From Bacillus sp. FSL K6-3431 (GTDB lineage: Bacteria; Bacillota; Bacilli; Bacillales; Bacillaceae_C): a stretch of 64,000 nucleotides of DNA. The position numbers were made by a program, and so were the translations under genes. The notes under the pieces were generated by a model that did no database searches, was not told the origin of the DNA, and saw nothing but the letters and a program-made list of their open reading frames with translations. The stretch covers positions 2,542,001-2,606,000 of the forward strand of contig NZ_JBBOCT010000001.1 in assembly GCF_038002605.1 (NCBI RefSeq), given 5' to 3'. This document shows, piece by piece, positions 46,408 to 55,232 of the stretch; position 1 is the first letter of the stretch, and the number at the start of each line of letters is the position of its first letter.

Positions 46408-47406
46408 TTACTCTATTTTTGCGTAATATTCTTTTACCAACTCATCCATTACCCAATTCGTTCGTGCTGCAGTTTTACCTACACTCTGACATTCTCCAGT
46501 TCCAAGTAGGTCGCCAACAATTGTTTCTATCAATGGCTGTTGAATATGAACTGGATTCTCAATTGCCCATTGTTCATTACCTTGGGCGGATATCATTTGA
46601 ATAGGCCCATCACCAAAAGTAGAAAAGGTGACTTTTCCTTTACTTCCCACGATTTCATTTACATCCACATTTTCGCAGGCTGAAAAGCACCATGTTCCGG
46701 TACCATGCGCGCCTGATTCAAATAGATACGTTGCCGTGACAATATCCTCCACCTTGTAATTTCCACTGTGATTAGATGCAAAACCTTTTGCTTCCTTGAT
46801 TGGTCCAAGTAGAAAATCAAGAATATCGAGTGTATGGCTAGCAACATCAAAAAATAATCCTCCACCTGATAGATCAGGCTGAAATCTCCACGGAATATTA
46901 AATGGGTCTACATCCTCTCCCGATGCCCTAAAGTGCCTAGTAGTTACGAAGCGGATATCGCCTAATACCCCACTATCAATAATTTCCTTCAATTTTAAAA
47001 ACCTTGGTAATGCACGACGATAATAAGCGACATAAAGTGGCACTTCTGCCATTTCACATGCTTGGATCATTTCACGGCATTCTTCATGGTTTAATGCCAT
47101 CGGTTTCTCCACATAGACTGGTTTTCCCGCTGCTGCAGCTTTTATTGTATATTCCTTATGAAAGGCAGGCGGAGTTGCAATGTATATCGCATCCACCTCA
47201 GAATCACGAATTAGCTTTTCCGCGTCATCATACCATTTCGGTACATCATGGCGCTCGGCATAATCTCGCGCAAGCTCTCCATTCCTCCGCATGACAGCAA
47301 CTAACTCTGAATTGGCTATCTTGTTAAAAGCAGGTCCACTTTTCACTTCTGTGACATTACCACAGCCAATAATTCCCCATCTAACTTTTTTTAATAACGA
47401 CTTCAT
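46408..47406 (-). CDS. Gfo/Idh/MocA-family NAD(P)-dependent sugar oxidoreductase
   Basis: 332 residues. The N-terminal Rossmann fold has the nucleotide motif GIIGCGNVTEVKSGP (residues 11-25). EKPMALNHEECREM contains the conserved EKP of the family. The C-terminal alpha/beta domain has the substrate segment GGGLFFDVASHTLDILDFLL, with the conserved D-x-x-x-H. Members oxidise or epimerise sugars, inositols or their phosphates. In this context it may modify a mannose derivative (inference). The RBS AGAGGTGA precedes the ATG. It follows the VOC 2 gene by 29 nt and is likely cotranscribed with it. A remnant of its 3' end is found after GH76 A. Confidence 0.92.
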   Translation of the reverse strand: MKSLLKKVRWGIIGCGNVTEVKSGPAFNKIANSELVAVMRRNGELARDYAERHDVPKWYDDAEKLIRDSEVDAIYIATPPAFHKEYTIKAAAAGKPVYVEKPMALNHEECREMIQACEMAEVPLYVAYYRRALPRFLKLKEIIDSGVLGDIRFVTTRHFRASGEDVDPFNIPWRFQPDLSGGGLFFDVASHTLDILDFLLGPIKEAKGFASNHSGNYKVEDIVTATYLFESGAHGTGTWCFSACENVDVNEIVGSKGKVTFSTFGDGPIQMISAQGNEQWAIENPVHIQQPLIETIVGDLLGTGECQSVGKTAARTNWVMDELVKEYYAKIE

Positions 47407-47435
47407 TTGATCACCTCTGTCATTATTATATAGTA

Positions 47436-47843
47436 TTAGCTTTTCATTTGAGGTGAATCAGGGTGCATTTGCATGAATTCAATTCGATTACCGTCAGGGT
47501 CTTTTACCCAGCATTGATGGTTAAAGTCCAACCCTTGCTTTGGTTCAACATCTAAAATTAACCCATGACTTTTAATATGATTAGCAATCTCATTAATATC
47601 AATAACTTCTAAACATAAATGTGAATATCCTATAGTAGTATCATCCATCGTTACGTTCTCACTTCCACCATAAAATAATTCAATAAATTGGCCTTCGCAC
47701 ACTTTCAGATAAACAATCCAAGGTTCATTATCCGCAGTGTTTAATTCGAATAACTTTTTAAAACCAAGAATTTCGCAATAGAAATGTAATGATTTATCCA
47801 TGTCATCCACGGTAAAGGCCAAATGTCCAATTCCTTTAATCAT
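47436..47843 (-). CDS. VOC-family protein 2, glyoxalase I-like
   Basis: 135 residues from ATG 47843 (MIKGIGHLAFTVDDMDKSLH), the position where the VOC fold normally begins; an in-frame ATG ten codons upstream has no RBS. Likely metal ligands are H7 (GHLAFTV), E57 (FIELFYGG), H73 (GYSHLCLEV) and E120 (RIEFMQMHP). This is the usual H/E arrangement of glyoxalase I and related isomerases. Substrate unknown. It is upstream of, and close to, the Gfo/Idh/MocA gene, suggesting a shared sugar-modifying pathway. It is unlike VOC 1 in composition and matches the local AT-rich style. Confidence 0.83.
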   Translation of the reverse strand: MIKGIGHLAFTVDDMDKSLHFYCEILGFKKLFELNTADNEPWIVYLKVCEGQFIELFYGGSENVTMDDTTIGYSHLCLEVIDINEIANHIKSHGLILDVEPKQGLDFNHQCWVKDPDGNRIEFMQMHPDSPQMKS

Positions 47844-47916
47844 AGTAAAACCCCATTTCATAATATATAACATACCGCTTTGCTACAAGGTGACGCTTAC
47901 ATATTAAATTATTACT

Positions 47917-47985
47917 TTTTGTATATATAGATTCACTAATAATTAGTTCAGTATCTCATAGTTGTCTATTTAGAATCTTTATACC
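47917..47985 (-). pseudogene. 3' remnant of a GntR-type regulator gene
   Basis: On the minus strand the bases read ILNRQL, stop, DTELIISES. This matches SNRQLLDAELIIGEST, the C-terminus of the intact regulator at 42397-43551. An in-frame TGA and the loss of the rest show that it is dead. It sits directly downstream of GH76 B. Confidence 0.7.
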
Positions 47986-47999
47986 TTTTATACCCTATT

Positions 48000-49421
48000 T
48001 TATTTAGTCCAATCTTCTATTAGAAGATCCGCACCTTTTATTAACTTTTCCTTCGCTTGATCAGAGATGTGTTTATCGTGTGCATCATTAGCCAAATGTT
48101 TACGGAATTTTTCTAAGTGTTTTTTTGCTTGATTTACTTTTCCTTTGTTTAGATGATGTTCAACCTGCTTAAGACTATTATTTAATATGGACACGAGCGG
48201 CCCTTTAACATCACCCACATTTACGTATTCATTCAATTGCTGATGTAATAATGAAAAAGATGGTACCGCAATATTATTCTCTACTTTCGCTGCTTGCTCC
48301 ATTAACATAACACCACTTAAATTAGTACTCAAATCATTGTTAAGCGTCGGAGTCCTTTCCCATGAAGAACCAAACAGAATCTCATCCTCGGACTTTGTAT
48401 GTTCCCAAGCACTATCCGCATTATTCAAAATAAAGTTTACTAACTTCTCTTGTGTTGGATCTTCTTCAACCAATCCCCCAAGATAGCGAATAAATACACC
48501 TTTAAAGAGTCCGCCATCTCCGCTGCCTTCATCTTTTAAAATATTGGTAGTGTGATTTCCTACTAATCTATTAACCCCGGTATCCGCTGTCTGTAACGCA
48601 GCTTCGAAATACTCCGGCTTTTTTGTAGCCCGGTATAATTCTATGGATGCACCAATATACACCCCTTGGTTATAGGTAAATTCCCAATTTTTATCTATAC
48701 TTCCATCGCCGGTTCGATTAATGCCATCCCATACAAAACCGGTTTGTGAATCAACGAGTGTAGATTTTTGCCATTCATAGATTTTTTTAGCCCATTCCAA
48801 ATCATTTGAATTTCCAAATTGTTGATATAAACGTGCAGCAAGAATCACAGCTGGAGCATTGGACGGTGTGTTCTTGTAATCCAACTGGGATTTATTCCAA
48901 GCTATACCCCCACCAAATTCTTCACTCCAACCATGTTTAATATCTTCCCATAATGTAAATACCGCATTGGCGTGTTCTTGGTCATTTGTGTGCTCATAAA
49001 GACGAAGCAAAGCCATTCCCATCCATAACATATCATCATAAAAGTTATTCGTTATACCATTATTTTTTTGTATTATACTGTCATACAACGCTGTTGCCCT
49101 GTTGATGTGCACATCCTCTCCAGTACGCTCGTAGGCATCGATGAGTGTATCGATCGCATGCGCTTGCCACCAATAATGGAATTGACCATTACAGTTAACA
49201 CATTTGTAAGCATTGTTGAACATGTTTGTTTCTTCATTCCAATAATTATCGTACAAGGAAGCTTGTGCTTGCTCAGCTTTCGCTCCCCACTCCGTAGAAT
49301 TGGAATTTAATACACTCTCCTCTGTATCAGAATGTTGCCCATTTATCGCTCCTTCTGCAAACGTAGAGCCTCCAAGCAGGAATAAAATAATGATTGAAAA
49401 TGAAATTACCTTTTTCTTCAT
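48000..49421 (-). CDS. Secreted GH76 alpha-1,6-mannanase B with FIMAH-like tail
   Basis: 473 residues. A signal peptide (MKKKVISFSIIILFLLGGST, likely cleaved after FAEGA) predicts export. The GH76 domain covers about 45-385, with catalytic D129-D130 in NNFYDDMLWMGMALLRLY, GGGIAWNKSQLDYKNTPSNA, YNQGVYIGASIELY and GDGGLFKGVFIRYLGG. A CVNC pair near residue 74 may form a disulfide or bind metal. Residues about 390-473 form a helical FIMAH-like domain, like the tail of the propeller protein at 1412-3658. It would cut external alpha-1,6-mannan, giving oligosaccharides for import. AGGAGG precedes the ATG. An operator-like motif lies about 250 nt upstream. Confidence 0.92.
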   Translation of the reverse strand: MKKKVISFSIIILFLLGGSTFAEGAINGQHSDTEESVLNSNSTEWGAKAEQAQASLYDNYWNEETNMFNNAYKCVNCNGQFHYWWQAHAIDTLIDAYERTGEDVHINRATALYDSIIQKNNGITNNFYDDMLWMGMALLRLYEHTNDQEHANAVFTLWEDIKHGWSEEFGGGIAWNKSQLDYKNTPSNAPAVILAARLYQQFGNSNDLEWAKKIYEWQKSTLVDSQTGFVWDGINRTGDGSIDKNWEFTYNQGVYIGASIELYRATKKPEYFEAALQTADTGVNRLVGNHTTNILKDEGSGDGGLFKGVFIRYLGGLVEEDPTQEKLVNFILNNADSAWEHTKSEDEILFGSSWERTPTLNNDLSTNLSGVMLMEQAAKVENNIAVPSFSLLHQQLNEYVNVGDVKGPLVSILNNSLKQVEHHLNKGKVNQAKKHLEKFRKHLANDAHDKHISDQAKEKLIKGADLLIEDWTK

Positions 49422-49668
49422 TTTTAATAACCTCCTAATTTTTTTTAAAAATTACCTTCTTCACAGGGAACCAAAACGCTACCACCCCACCTCCCTATAG
49501 TAAGCGCATACATAATAGAGTAACCTTTATGAGCTGAGCCATACAATATCTCTACTACTACATATAGAAGAGCTGTAAACCCCTCAATGATCGATTACCC
49601 CATTCGTTAGTGCTTCTACTACATTGATATAAGCGTACAATACGCCATCGGATATATCCGATATAGCA

Positions 49669-49690
49669 TAATGGTATATTAATAGATATC
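49669..49690 (+). promoter_or_regulatory. Operator-like motif upstream of GH76 B
   Basis: TAATGGTATATTAATAGATA (49669-49688, extended by TC). The first 16 nt are identical to the site before the GntR-type gene on the other strand. The centre is near-palindromic. Confidence 0.5.
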
Positions 49691-49835
49691 AATATGTCAA
49701 TAATATTCAGAATGTTTCTTATTCCTGATATTCATATATTTTTTCGAACGAAAAGAGTACCCAAAAATATGTTTTAGGGTACTCACATTCCAATTCTATT
49801 AAATACTATTCTCTTTTACTGTATAATCAGTAAAT

Positions 49836-49997
49836 TTTTCTGCGAGCAGCTTGCTAACTTACTTGAGTGGACAGTATTTTCTGTGAGCGGCTTGTAAACT
49901 CTCTTGAGTGGACAGTATTTCCGTGAGTGGCTTGCAAACTCACTCGAGTGGACAGTATTTTCTGTGAGTGGCTCGTAAACTTACTTGAGTGGACAGC
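49836..49997. repeat. Four 41-bp tandem repeats
   Basis: GAGTGGACAG starts at 49865, 49906, 49946 and 49987, giving steps of 41, 40 and 41. Each unit reads CTGTGAGYGGCTTGTAAAC then TTACTTGAGTGGACAG with small changes. It lies in the 890-bp gap between GH76 B and the end of the Lsr importer operon. Nothing else is recognised in 49998-50311 or 49422-49668. Confidence 0.8.
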
Positions 49998-50311
49998 AAA
50001 CAATATCGAACAGTAAATTTCTGTTCATCGCTTAGGGTGATGGGCTATAAAACCTGCCTTTTTTGCGGAAACATCAATCCACAATGCCATTCCTTCATTA
50101 CATCAGATACTAGGTTTCCTCAAAAGACTAATTTGGAAGTTTAACGAGACTCCAAAACTATCCTCACTACTTGTGATTTTTATGAAATGAACAGATCACT
50201 ATGGGACTTGCAAAACTATACTCAAAAACAGGCATAAAACTTGTTATAAGTTTCATGCCTAATTACTGCCATTCCAAACACCTAATAAATGAAGGTACTT
50301 ATTAAATAAGA

Positions 50312-51397
50312 TTAAAAATCATACTCATCTATATTATCTTTTGTAAATACGACTCGTTCTGGTAAAAGGATGATTCCGCTATCTTCGGCTTCATATTCAT
50401 ATCCTTGGATGGAGTTTGGTTCAATTTTGACTTTCCCAATATCTGGCACATCAAATTCATCTCCGACTTTTAATTCTTTTCCTTCCACTGTCATGAGATA
50501 AGCTACATATGCAGCAAGGGCTCCTTGTTTTTTTACATCCCATAATCCAAATTGTTCAACAGTATCACGTTTGACATAATCTCTCATAACGTTTGGAGTT
50601 GAGAATCCAGTAATCACCACATCGCCGGCTTTGTCTAGATTTTCCGTAGCTTGAGCCATTGCAGGTAAGGCTGTTGCATCTGGACAAATAATCGCATCGA
50701 TATCAGGATATGTTTTCAATATACTTTCACCAACAGAAAGGGATTTTTGCGCATCATTTTCGCCATATTGCGTTGTAACAATTTCCCATCCTGGATATTT
50801 TTCAGCAATGATTTCTTTTGCTACTGTTACCCATTGATTTTGATCTGTTACGGTAGGGCTTGAGTAGAAAAAGGCAATCTTACCAGTATCACCGATTTGA
50901 TCAGAAGTCATCTTTATTAATAGTTCCGCTAATTGTTCTGGTGTTCCTTGATTGATATAAAATGAACGGTCTTCAGGATTCACATCTGAGTCCCATGTCA
51001 AAATTTTAACACCACGGTCTTTCGCTCTTTTCAAAGATTGACTTAAACCATCAACAGATACAGAGGAAATCATCAAGGCATCGTAGCCTTGGTTAACGAA
51101 ATTATTGATAAATTGAACTTGCCCTGCAACAGAAGCTTCTGTTGGACCATCATATTTAAATTCAACATCAAGCGAGTCAGCCATTTCTTTCGCGCCTTGA
51201 CCACCAGAGGTAAAGAATCCTACACCAACTAGTTTTGGAATAAATGCTAATTTAGCATTCTCTTTTTTGGCATCTGCACTAGAACCCTTCTCTTTAGAAC
51301 CTGCTTTCTCCGACTTTTCCCCATTTGTACAACCTAGCATCGCACCCGCCATGACGACAACTAACAAAAATAGAAAAACGAGTCTTATCTTACTCAT
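50312..51397 (-). CDS. lsrB: Autoinducer-2 binding lipoprotein (LsrB-like)
   Basis: 361 residues. Lipobox MLGC gives lipid-attachment Cys23, followed by a charged linker. The mature domain is a type I periplasmic-binding fold ([60 protein letters not shown]) matching the LsrB/RhaS group. It should bind AI-2 or a rhamnose-like sugar outside the membrane and deliver it to the two permeases. Assignment to AI-2 rests on the divergent lsrR-lsrK-lsrF genes. It is the last gene of the four-gene importer operon, 14 nt after the second permease. The protein is slightly longer than E. coli LsrB because of the lipoprotein linker. Confidence 0.87.
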   Translation of the reverse strand: MSKIRLVFLFLLVVVMAGAMLGCTNGEKSEKAGSKEKGSSADAKKENAKLAFIPKLVGVGFFTSGGQGAKEMADSLDVEFKYDGPTEASVAGQVQFINNFVNQGYDALMISSVSVDGLSQSLKRAKDRGVKILTWDSDVNPEDRSFYINQGTPEQLAELLIKMTSDQIGDTGKIAFFYSSPTVTDQNQWVTVAKEIIAEKYPGWEIVTTQYGENDAQKSLSVGESILKTYPDIDAIICPDATALPAMAQATENLDKAGDVVITGFSTPNVMRDYVKRDTVEQFGLWDVKKQGALAAYVAYLMTVEGKELKVGDEFDVPDIGKVKIEPNSIQGYEYEAEDSGIILLPERVVFTKDNIDEYDF

Positions 51398-51411
51398 GAT
51401 TGGCTCCCCCT

Positions 51412-52425
51412 TTATTTTCTAAAAGTAGACGGACTAGCGCTTTTCTTCTTTAGGTAGACACTTAGGTGATGAGATAACTTAGTCCAATTGGTACTTCTCA
51501 ATAAAACAGCCACAATTAGCAAGGCCCCAATAACTACACTTGTTTGTTGACTCGACATGCCAGCCATTTGTAAACCATACTGCATCATGCCAATGACAAT
51601 ACTCGCAATCGCGGTTCCTACTACACTTCCTTTACCTCCAAATATACTCGTTCCTCCAAGTACAACTGCTGTAATTACTGGCAATACAGCCTCTGTCCCT
51701 AAATCAGAACGTGCGGAACTGAAGTAGGAAGTAAGTATTACACCACTCAAACCACCTCCAAATCCCGATAACATATACGTACTCATAACCGTCCATTTAG
51801 TACGGACTCCTGTGTAACGGGCAGCTTTTATATTAATCCCCACTAAGAACACGTTACGACCATAACGGGTCAAGTGAAGTAAACCCCCAAACAACAAAAT
51901 ACAACCTACTAATATCCAAATCGGATTTGGAATCCCAAGTAATTGTCCGTTTGCTAGTTCTACGAACGAAGCAGGAAAGCCACTTATCCCTTCATACCCA
52001 GATGAACCACCAGATATAACTAAAGCAATCCCGGAAAATAAAAACATTCCCCCTAAAGTTACAACTAACGGTTGAACATTCGTTAGCGCGATCAATAATC
52101 CATTTACCATTCCAGCTAAAGCAGCAACCATCAGGGTAATGACTAGCGCCAACCAAATATTCATTCCATTCATCCAGAGTACGCCAATAGTAATAGAAGA
52201 AAGCCCCATGACCGATCCAGTCGAAACATCAATGCCTCCGGTTATAATTACAAAAGTCATCGGAATAGCAGCTAGTGCGATATAGATAAAATCATTCATA
52301 CTATATAGAAGATTATTGACGTCAAGGAAACTAGGAGAAATTTGACCAAACAAAATGATTTGAATGAATAGAAACACGAATAGCGCAAACTCCCATTTAA
52401 GTAGCAGCTTTATTTTGTTGGTCAT
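51412..52425 (-). CDS. lsrD: Autoinducer-2 ABC permease (LsrD-like)
   Basis: 337 residues with about ten membrane helices and the RbsC/LsrC/LsrD-type core [19 protein letters not shown], then [20 protein letters not shown]. This is the ribose/AI-2 permease superfamily. It overlaps the end of the lsrC-like gene by 29 nt, indicating translational coupling. With its partner it forms the heterodimeric channel. The C versus D label follows gene order and is not certain. Confidence 0.85.
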   Translation of the reverse strand: MTNKIKLLLKWEFALFVFLFIQIILFGQISPSFLDVNNLLYSMNDFIYIALAAIPMTFVIITGGIDVSTGSVMGLSSITIGVLWMNGMNIWLALVITLMVAALAGMVNGLLIALTNVQPLVVTLGGMFLFSGIALVISGGSSGYEGISGFPASFVELANGQLLGIPNPIWILVGCILLFGGLLHLTRYGRNVFLVGINIKAARYTGVRTKWTVMSTYMLSGFGGGLSGVILTSYFSSARSDLGTEAVLPVITAVVLGGTSIFGGKGSVVGTAIASIVIGMMQYGLQMAGMSSQQTSVVIGALLIVAVLLRSTNWTKLSHHLSVYLKKKSASPSTFRK

Positions 52426-53440
52426 TATCTACATCTCCTTTCACGCCCACATCCAAGACCTCCACTTTGGTAGATTTCTTTTTACGAAATGAATGATTGA
52501 GTAAATAATATTGAAACTTTGAATCGCCCACTACAATCAAAAGTAACAATAAGCCTGAAATAGCATTATTCCAATAGGCAGGAATCTTCAGGTAAACTAA
52601 GGAATTATTTATTACTGTAAAGAAAACAGCCCCCACCCCTGCACCTAAAACACTTCCAAGTCCACCGGTTAAACTAACACCACCAAGGACCGCTGCAGCA
52701 ATTACTTGTAATTCAAGACCACTCCCTGTTTGATTTGGTACAAACCCTATATTCATCACAAAGACAAGTCCGGCGATAGATGCTGAAACACCTGAAAATA
52801 TAAACGCTAACACTTTTACTTTTTCTACCGGTAAACCTACTAATCTAGCTCCATCTTCATTGTCCCCAACAGCATAAAAGTATCTCCCAAATTTTGTTCT
52901 TGTTAAATAAAGGTGCGCACTGATGAGAATAACAACTGTCACCCATACTGTTAAAGAAACGCCCATTAATTTAAATGTAGATAGTTTCTTATAATAGTTC
53001 GGAATATCCTCAATCCACATTCCTTCCGTATAAATCAACATAACTCCCCGAATGATGCCCAACATCCCAAGCGTCATAATAATGGAAGGCACCTTTAAAT
53101 AGGAAACACCAATTCCATTTACCAAACCTACAATCGCACCAACGAGCAAGACGGCAATAATAACGAAACCTACATGTATATTGCTTGTAAGCAGTACGCC
53201 ACAAACAGCTGCTGATAAACCCATGATCGATCCTACAGAAACATCTATATTCGATGTAAAAAGTACAAACGATTGTCCAACCGCCATAATAAGCAGAATG
53301 ACACTGGCCTTTACTAATAATGAAATAGTATCGCCTGCGATAAATTCGTGGTTAATGGAACCTACGAAAAAGAAAAATAAGATCATAAAAATGAGAATAG
53401 AAAGCTCACGAACTTTGAGAAGGCGGATAAATAATGGCAT
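52397..53440 (-). CDS. lsrC: Autoinducer-2 ABC permease (LsrC-like)
   Basis: 347 residues with about ten membrane helices. The permease signature is SNIDVSVGSIMGLSAAVCGV and VLGGVSLTGGLGSVLGAGVG. The start ATG 53440 overlaps the last base of the ATPase gene stop (TAATG), so translation is coupled. The C-terminal extension of about 30 charged residues (SFRKKKSTKVEVLDVGVKGD) is cytoplasmic and overlaps the next gene. Pairs with the LsrD-like permease. Confidence 0.87.
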   Translation of the reverse strand: MPLFIRLLKVRELSILIFMILFFFFVGSINHEFIAGDTISLLVKASVILLIMAVGQSFVLFTSNIDVSVGSIMGLSAAVCGVLLTSNIHVGFVIIAVLLVGAIVGLVNGIGVSYLKVPSIIMTLGMLGIIRGVMLIYTEGMWIEDIPNYYKKLSTFKLMGVSLTVWVTVVILISAHLYLTRTKFGRYFYAVGDNEDGARLVGLPVEKVKVLAFIFSGVSASIAGLVFVMNIGFVPNQTGSGLELQVIAAAVLGGVSLTGGLGSVLGAGVGAVFFTVINNSLVYLKIPAYWNNAISGLLLLLIVVGDSKFQYYLLNHSFRKKKSTKVEVLDVGVKGDVDNDQQNKAAT

Positions 53441-54954
53441 TACACGCTCACCTCTTCTTTCACTCCAAAAGCAAATGTAGTGATTTCATCTATCGTGATC
53501 TCACTTTTCTCTAATGTCTTCACAACGTTTCCTTCATGCATAACAATGACTTTATCACTAAGTTGTTGTATTTCTTCAATATCGGAAGAAATAAGTAATA
53601 CAGCGATTCCCTTTGACTTTAACCTTTGGATGATTTTGTATATATCTTTACGTGCATTCGCATCAATACCACGAGTAGGTTCATCTAACATAATCACGTT
53701 TGGCCTGGCTGCTAAACATTTGGATAAGACAACCTTTTGTTGATTTCCACCTGATAAATTTTTTAATTCTTGATCGATACTTGTTGTTTTTATTTTCAAA
53801 TCTGCAACATACTGTAATGAAATTTCTTTTTCTTCTCGGAAAGGTAAAAATAGACCTTGAAGCCTGTGCAGGATGGTTGAAGTGATATTCTTTTTAATAG
53901 AAGTAATGGAAAAAATCCCATGTGTGTGACGGTCTTCAGGAACATATACAAGTCCATTGGCAATACGCTCTCGAACAGAAAGTTTATTTATCTTTTTTTC
54001 TCCTAAATATACTGCCCCTTCTTCAATAGACGCTAATCCAAAAACTGTTTCTGCTAATTCGGTCCTTCCCGCACCTACCACTCCAGCAATGCCAAGGATT
54101 TCACCAGGGTAGATCTGAAAGGATATATTGGTAAAGCGCCTTCCACTTAATTTTGAAACTTCCAGTGCAGGACGAATGGAATCATTACGTATAAAAGCTG
54201 ATTTCTCTTCCTCTATGAATGAATGATCTACAGAACTATTTTCAGGAACCAGTCCTTCAATTAACCTTTCATATGAAAATTCCGCAATCGGGCCTTGCGC
54301 TGAAATGACACCATCTCTTAAAACAGCAACATGATCTGCTAACGTAAAAATTTCCGGGAAACGATGGGTTATATAAAATACACCAATCCCTTCTGAGGTT
54401 AACTGCCTAATGGTTTTAAACAAAGATTCAATTTCCCCAAAAGTCAAGGTAGATGTTGGTTCATCGAGAATGAGTATACCTGCCTCTCTCACCAATCCTC
54501 TAATAATTTCAACAAGTTGTTGTTCAGCAATCGCGAGGGAATGTGCATTTTTTTGAAGATTTAACTTCCAGCCTAATCGTTTTATAATGGCGTCCATTTT
54601 CTTTCGTAATGTTGCACTGTCTTCTAAAAGTCCAATTGTAATATTTTCTTCTACTGTCATATTGGGAAAGATGAGCGGTTCCTGTGGAACAAGATAAATC
54701 CCGTGAATATGCGCGTCGTTTGTATTTGAGAAAGAAGCTTGTTGTCCCCTAATTTTCATTACACCACTATCAGGTTTATATAAACCGGTAATAATCTTCA
54801 TTAAAGTTGATTTACCTGCTCCATTCCCCCCAACAACTGCATATACCTCCCCTGCCTTAAGACTGATATCTACCCCTTTTAAAACTGGATTTCCCGAAAA
54901 CTGTTTATACATCTGCTGAATTTCCAATAAATAAATATCTGCCGCACTGCTCAA
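53440..54954 (-). CDS. lsrA: Autoinducer-2 ABC ATPase, tandem domains (LsrA-like)
   Basis: 504 residues with two ABC domains, as in RbsA/LsrA. The first has Walker A GGNGAGKSTLMK (residues about 37-48), Q-loop VPQEP and Walker B ILILDEPTSTL. The second, from about 265, has a degenerate Walker A GVVGAGRTEL, signature LSGGNQQKVVLSKCL and Walker B VIMLDEPTRGID. It powers uptake of AI-2 through the following permeases. The start is TTG 54954 behind GGTGGTGA. First gene of the importer operon, divergent from lsrR. Length is close to that of E. coli LsrA. Confidence 0.9.
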   Translation of the reverse strand: MSSAADIYLLEIQQMYKQFSGNPVLKGVDISLKAGEVYAVVGGNGAGKSTLMKIITGLYKPDSGVMKIRGQQASFSNTNDAHIHGIYLVPQEPLIFPNMTVEENITIGLLEDSATLRKKMDAIIKRLGWKLNLQKNAHSLAIAEQQLVEIIRGLVREAGILILDEPTSTLTFGEIESLFKTIRQLTSEGIGVFYITHRFPEIFTLADHVAVLRDGVISAQGPIAEFSYERLIEGLVPENSSVDHSFIEEEKSAFIRNDSIRPALEVSKLSGRRFTNISFQIYPGEILGIAGVVGAGRTELAETVFGLASIEEGAVYLGEKKINKLSVRERIANGLVYVPEDRHTHGIFSITSIKKNITSTILHRLQGLFLPFREEKEISLQYVADLKIKTTSIDQELKNLSGGNQQKVVLSKCLAARPNVIMLDEPTRGIDANARKDIYKIIQRLKSKGIAVLLISSDIEEIQQLSDKVIVMHEGNVVKTLEKSEITIDEITTFAFGVKEEVSV

Positions 54955-54985
54955 TTATTTCACCACCTAATATAAATGAGTTTAA

Positions 54986-55001
54986 ATTAAAACGCTTACA
55001 T
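54986..55001 (-). promoter_or_regulatory. Candidate CcpA cre site in the lsr divergent region
   Basis: ATTAAAACGCTTACAT fits the cre consensus except for T in place of G at position 3. It lies between the importer promoter and its start codon, a position for catabolite repression. In enteric bacteria lsr is also under catabolite control; the link here is inferred. Confidence 0.5.
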
Positions 55002-55014
55002 TGGTAAATAGGTG

Positions 55015-55022
55015 AACATTTG
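55015..55022. promoter_or_regulatory. Candidate LsrR half-site (importer side)
   Basis: AACATTTG, the reverse complement of CAAATGTT at 55191-55198, downstream of the importer promoter. Shared only over 8 bp, so support is modest. Confidence 0.3.
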
Positions 55023-55078
55023 ACCACTAGTTATTTTTTTGTTCGTTTCCTTTTTTTATCTGTAATTGAATTACATAA

Positions 55079-55107
55079 AGCATAAAACATATGCAATCAA
55101 TAGTCAA
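55079..55107 (-). promoter_or_regulatory. Putative sigma-A promoter of the lsr importer operon
   Basis: On the minus strand TTGACT (55107-55102), 17-nt spacer, TATGCT (55084-55079). It is about 125 nt upstream of the ATPase start. Confidence 0.5.
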
Positions 55108-55147
55108 TAACCTATTTATCAGAATGTTTATTGTTTTAAAAAAATAG

Positions 55148-55176
55148 TTGATTTGTAAAAAAACGGGTGCTATAAT
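55148..55176 (+). promoter_or_regulatory. Putative sigma-A promoter of lsrR-lsrK operon
   Basis: TTGATT (55148-55153), 17-nt spacer, TATAAT (55171-55176). It is 57 nt before the lsrR start, and the palindrome at 55191 lies just downstream of the expected transcription start. Confidence 0.7.
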
Positions 55177-55190
55177 CGCCTTAGGTTAAA

Positions 55191-55200
55191 CAAATGTTTG
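55191..55200. promoter_or_regulatory. Candidate LsrR operator (regulator side)
   Basis: CAAATGTTTG, arms CAAA/TTTG, placed about 15 nt after the -10 box where a repressor would block transcription. Its CAAATGTT recurs inverted at 55015-55022. Confidence 0.4.
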
Positions 55201-55232
55201 CAACGTAGATAAATGTCGAAAGGTGGCCCGTT

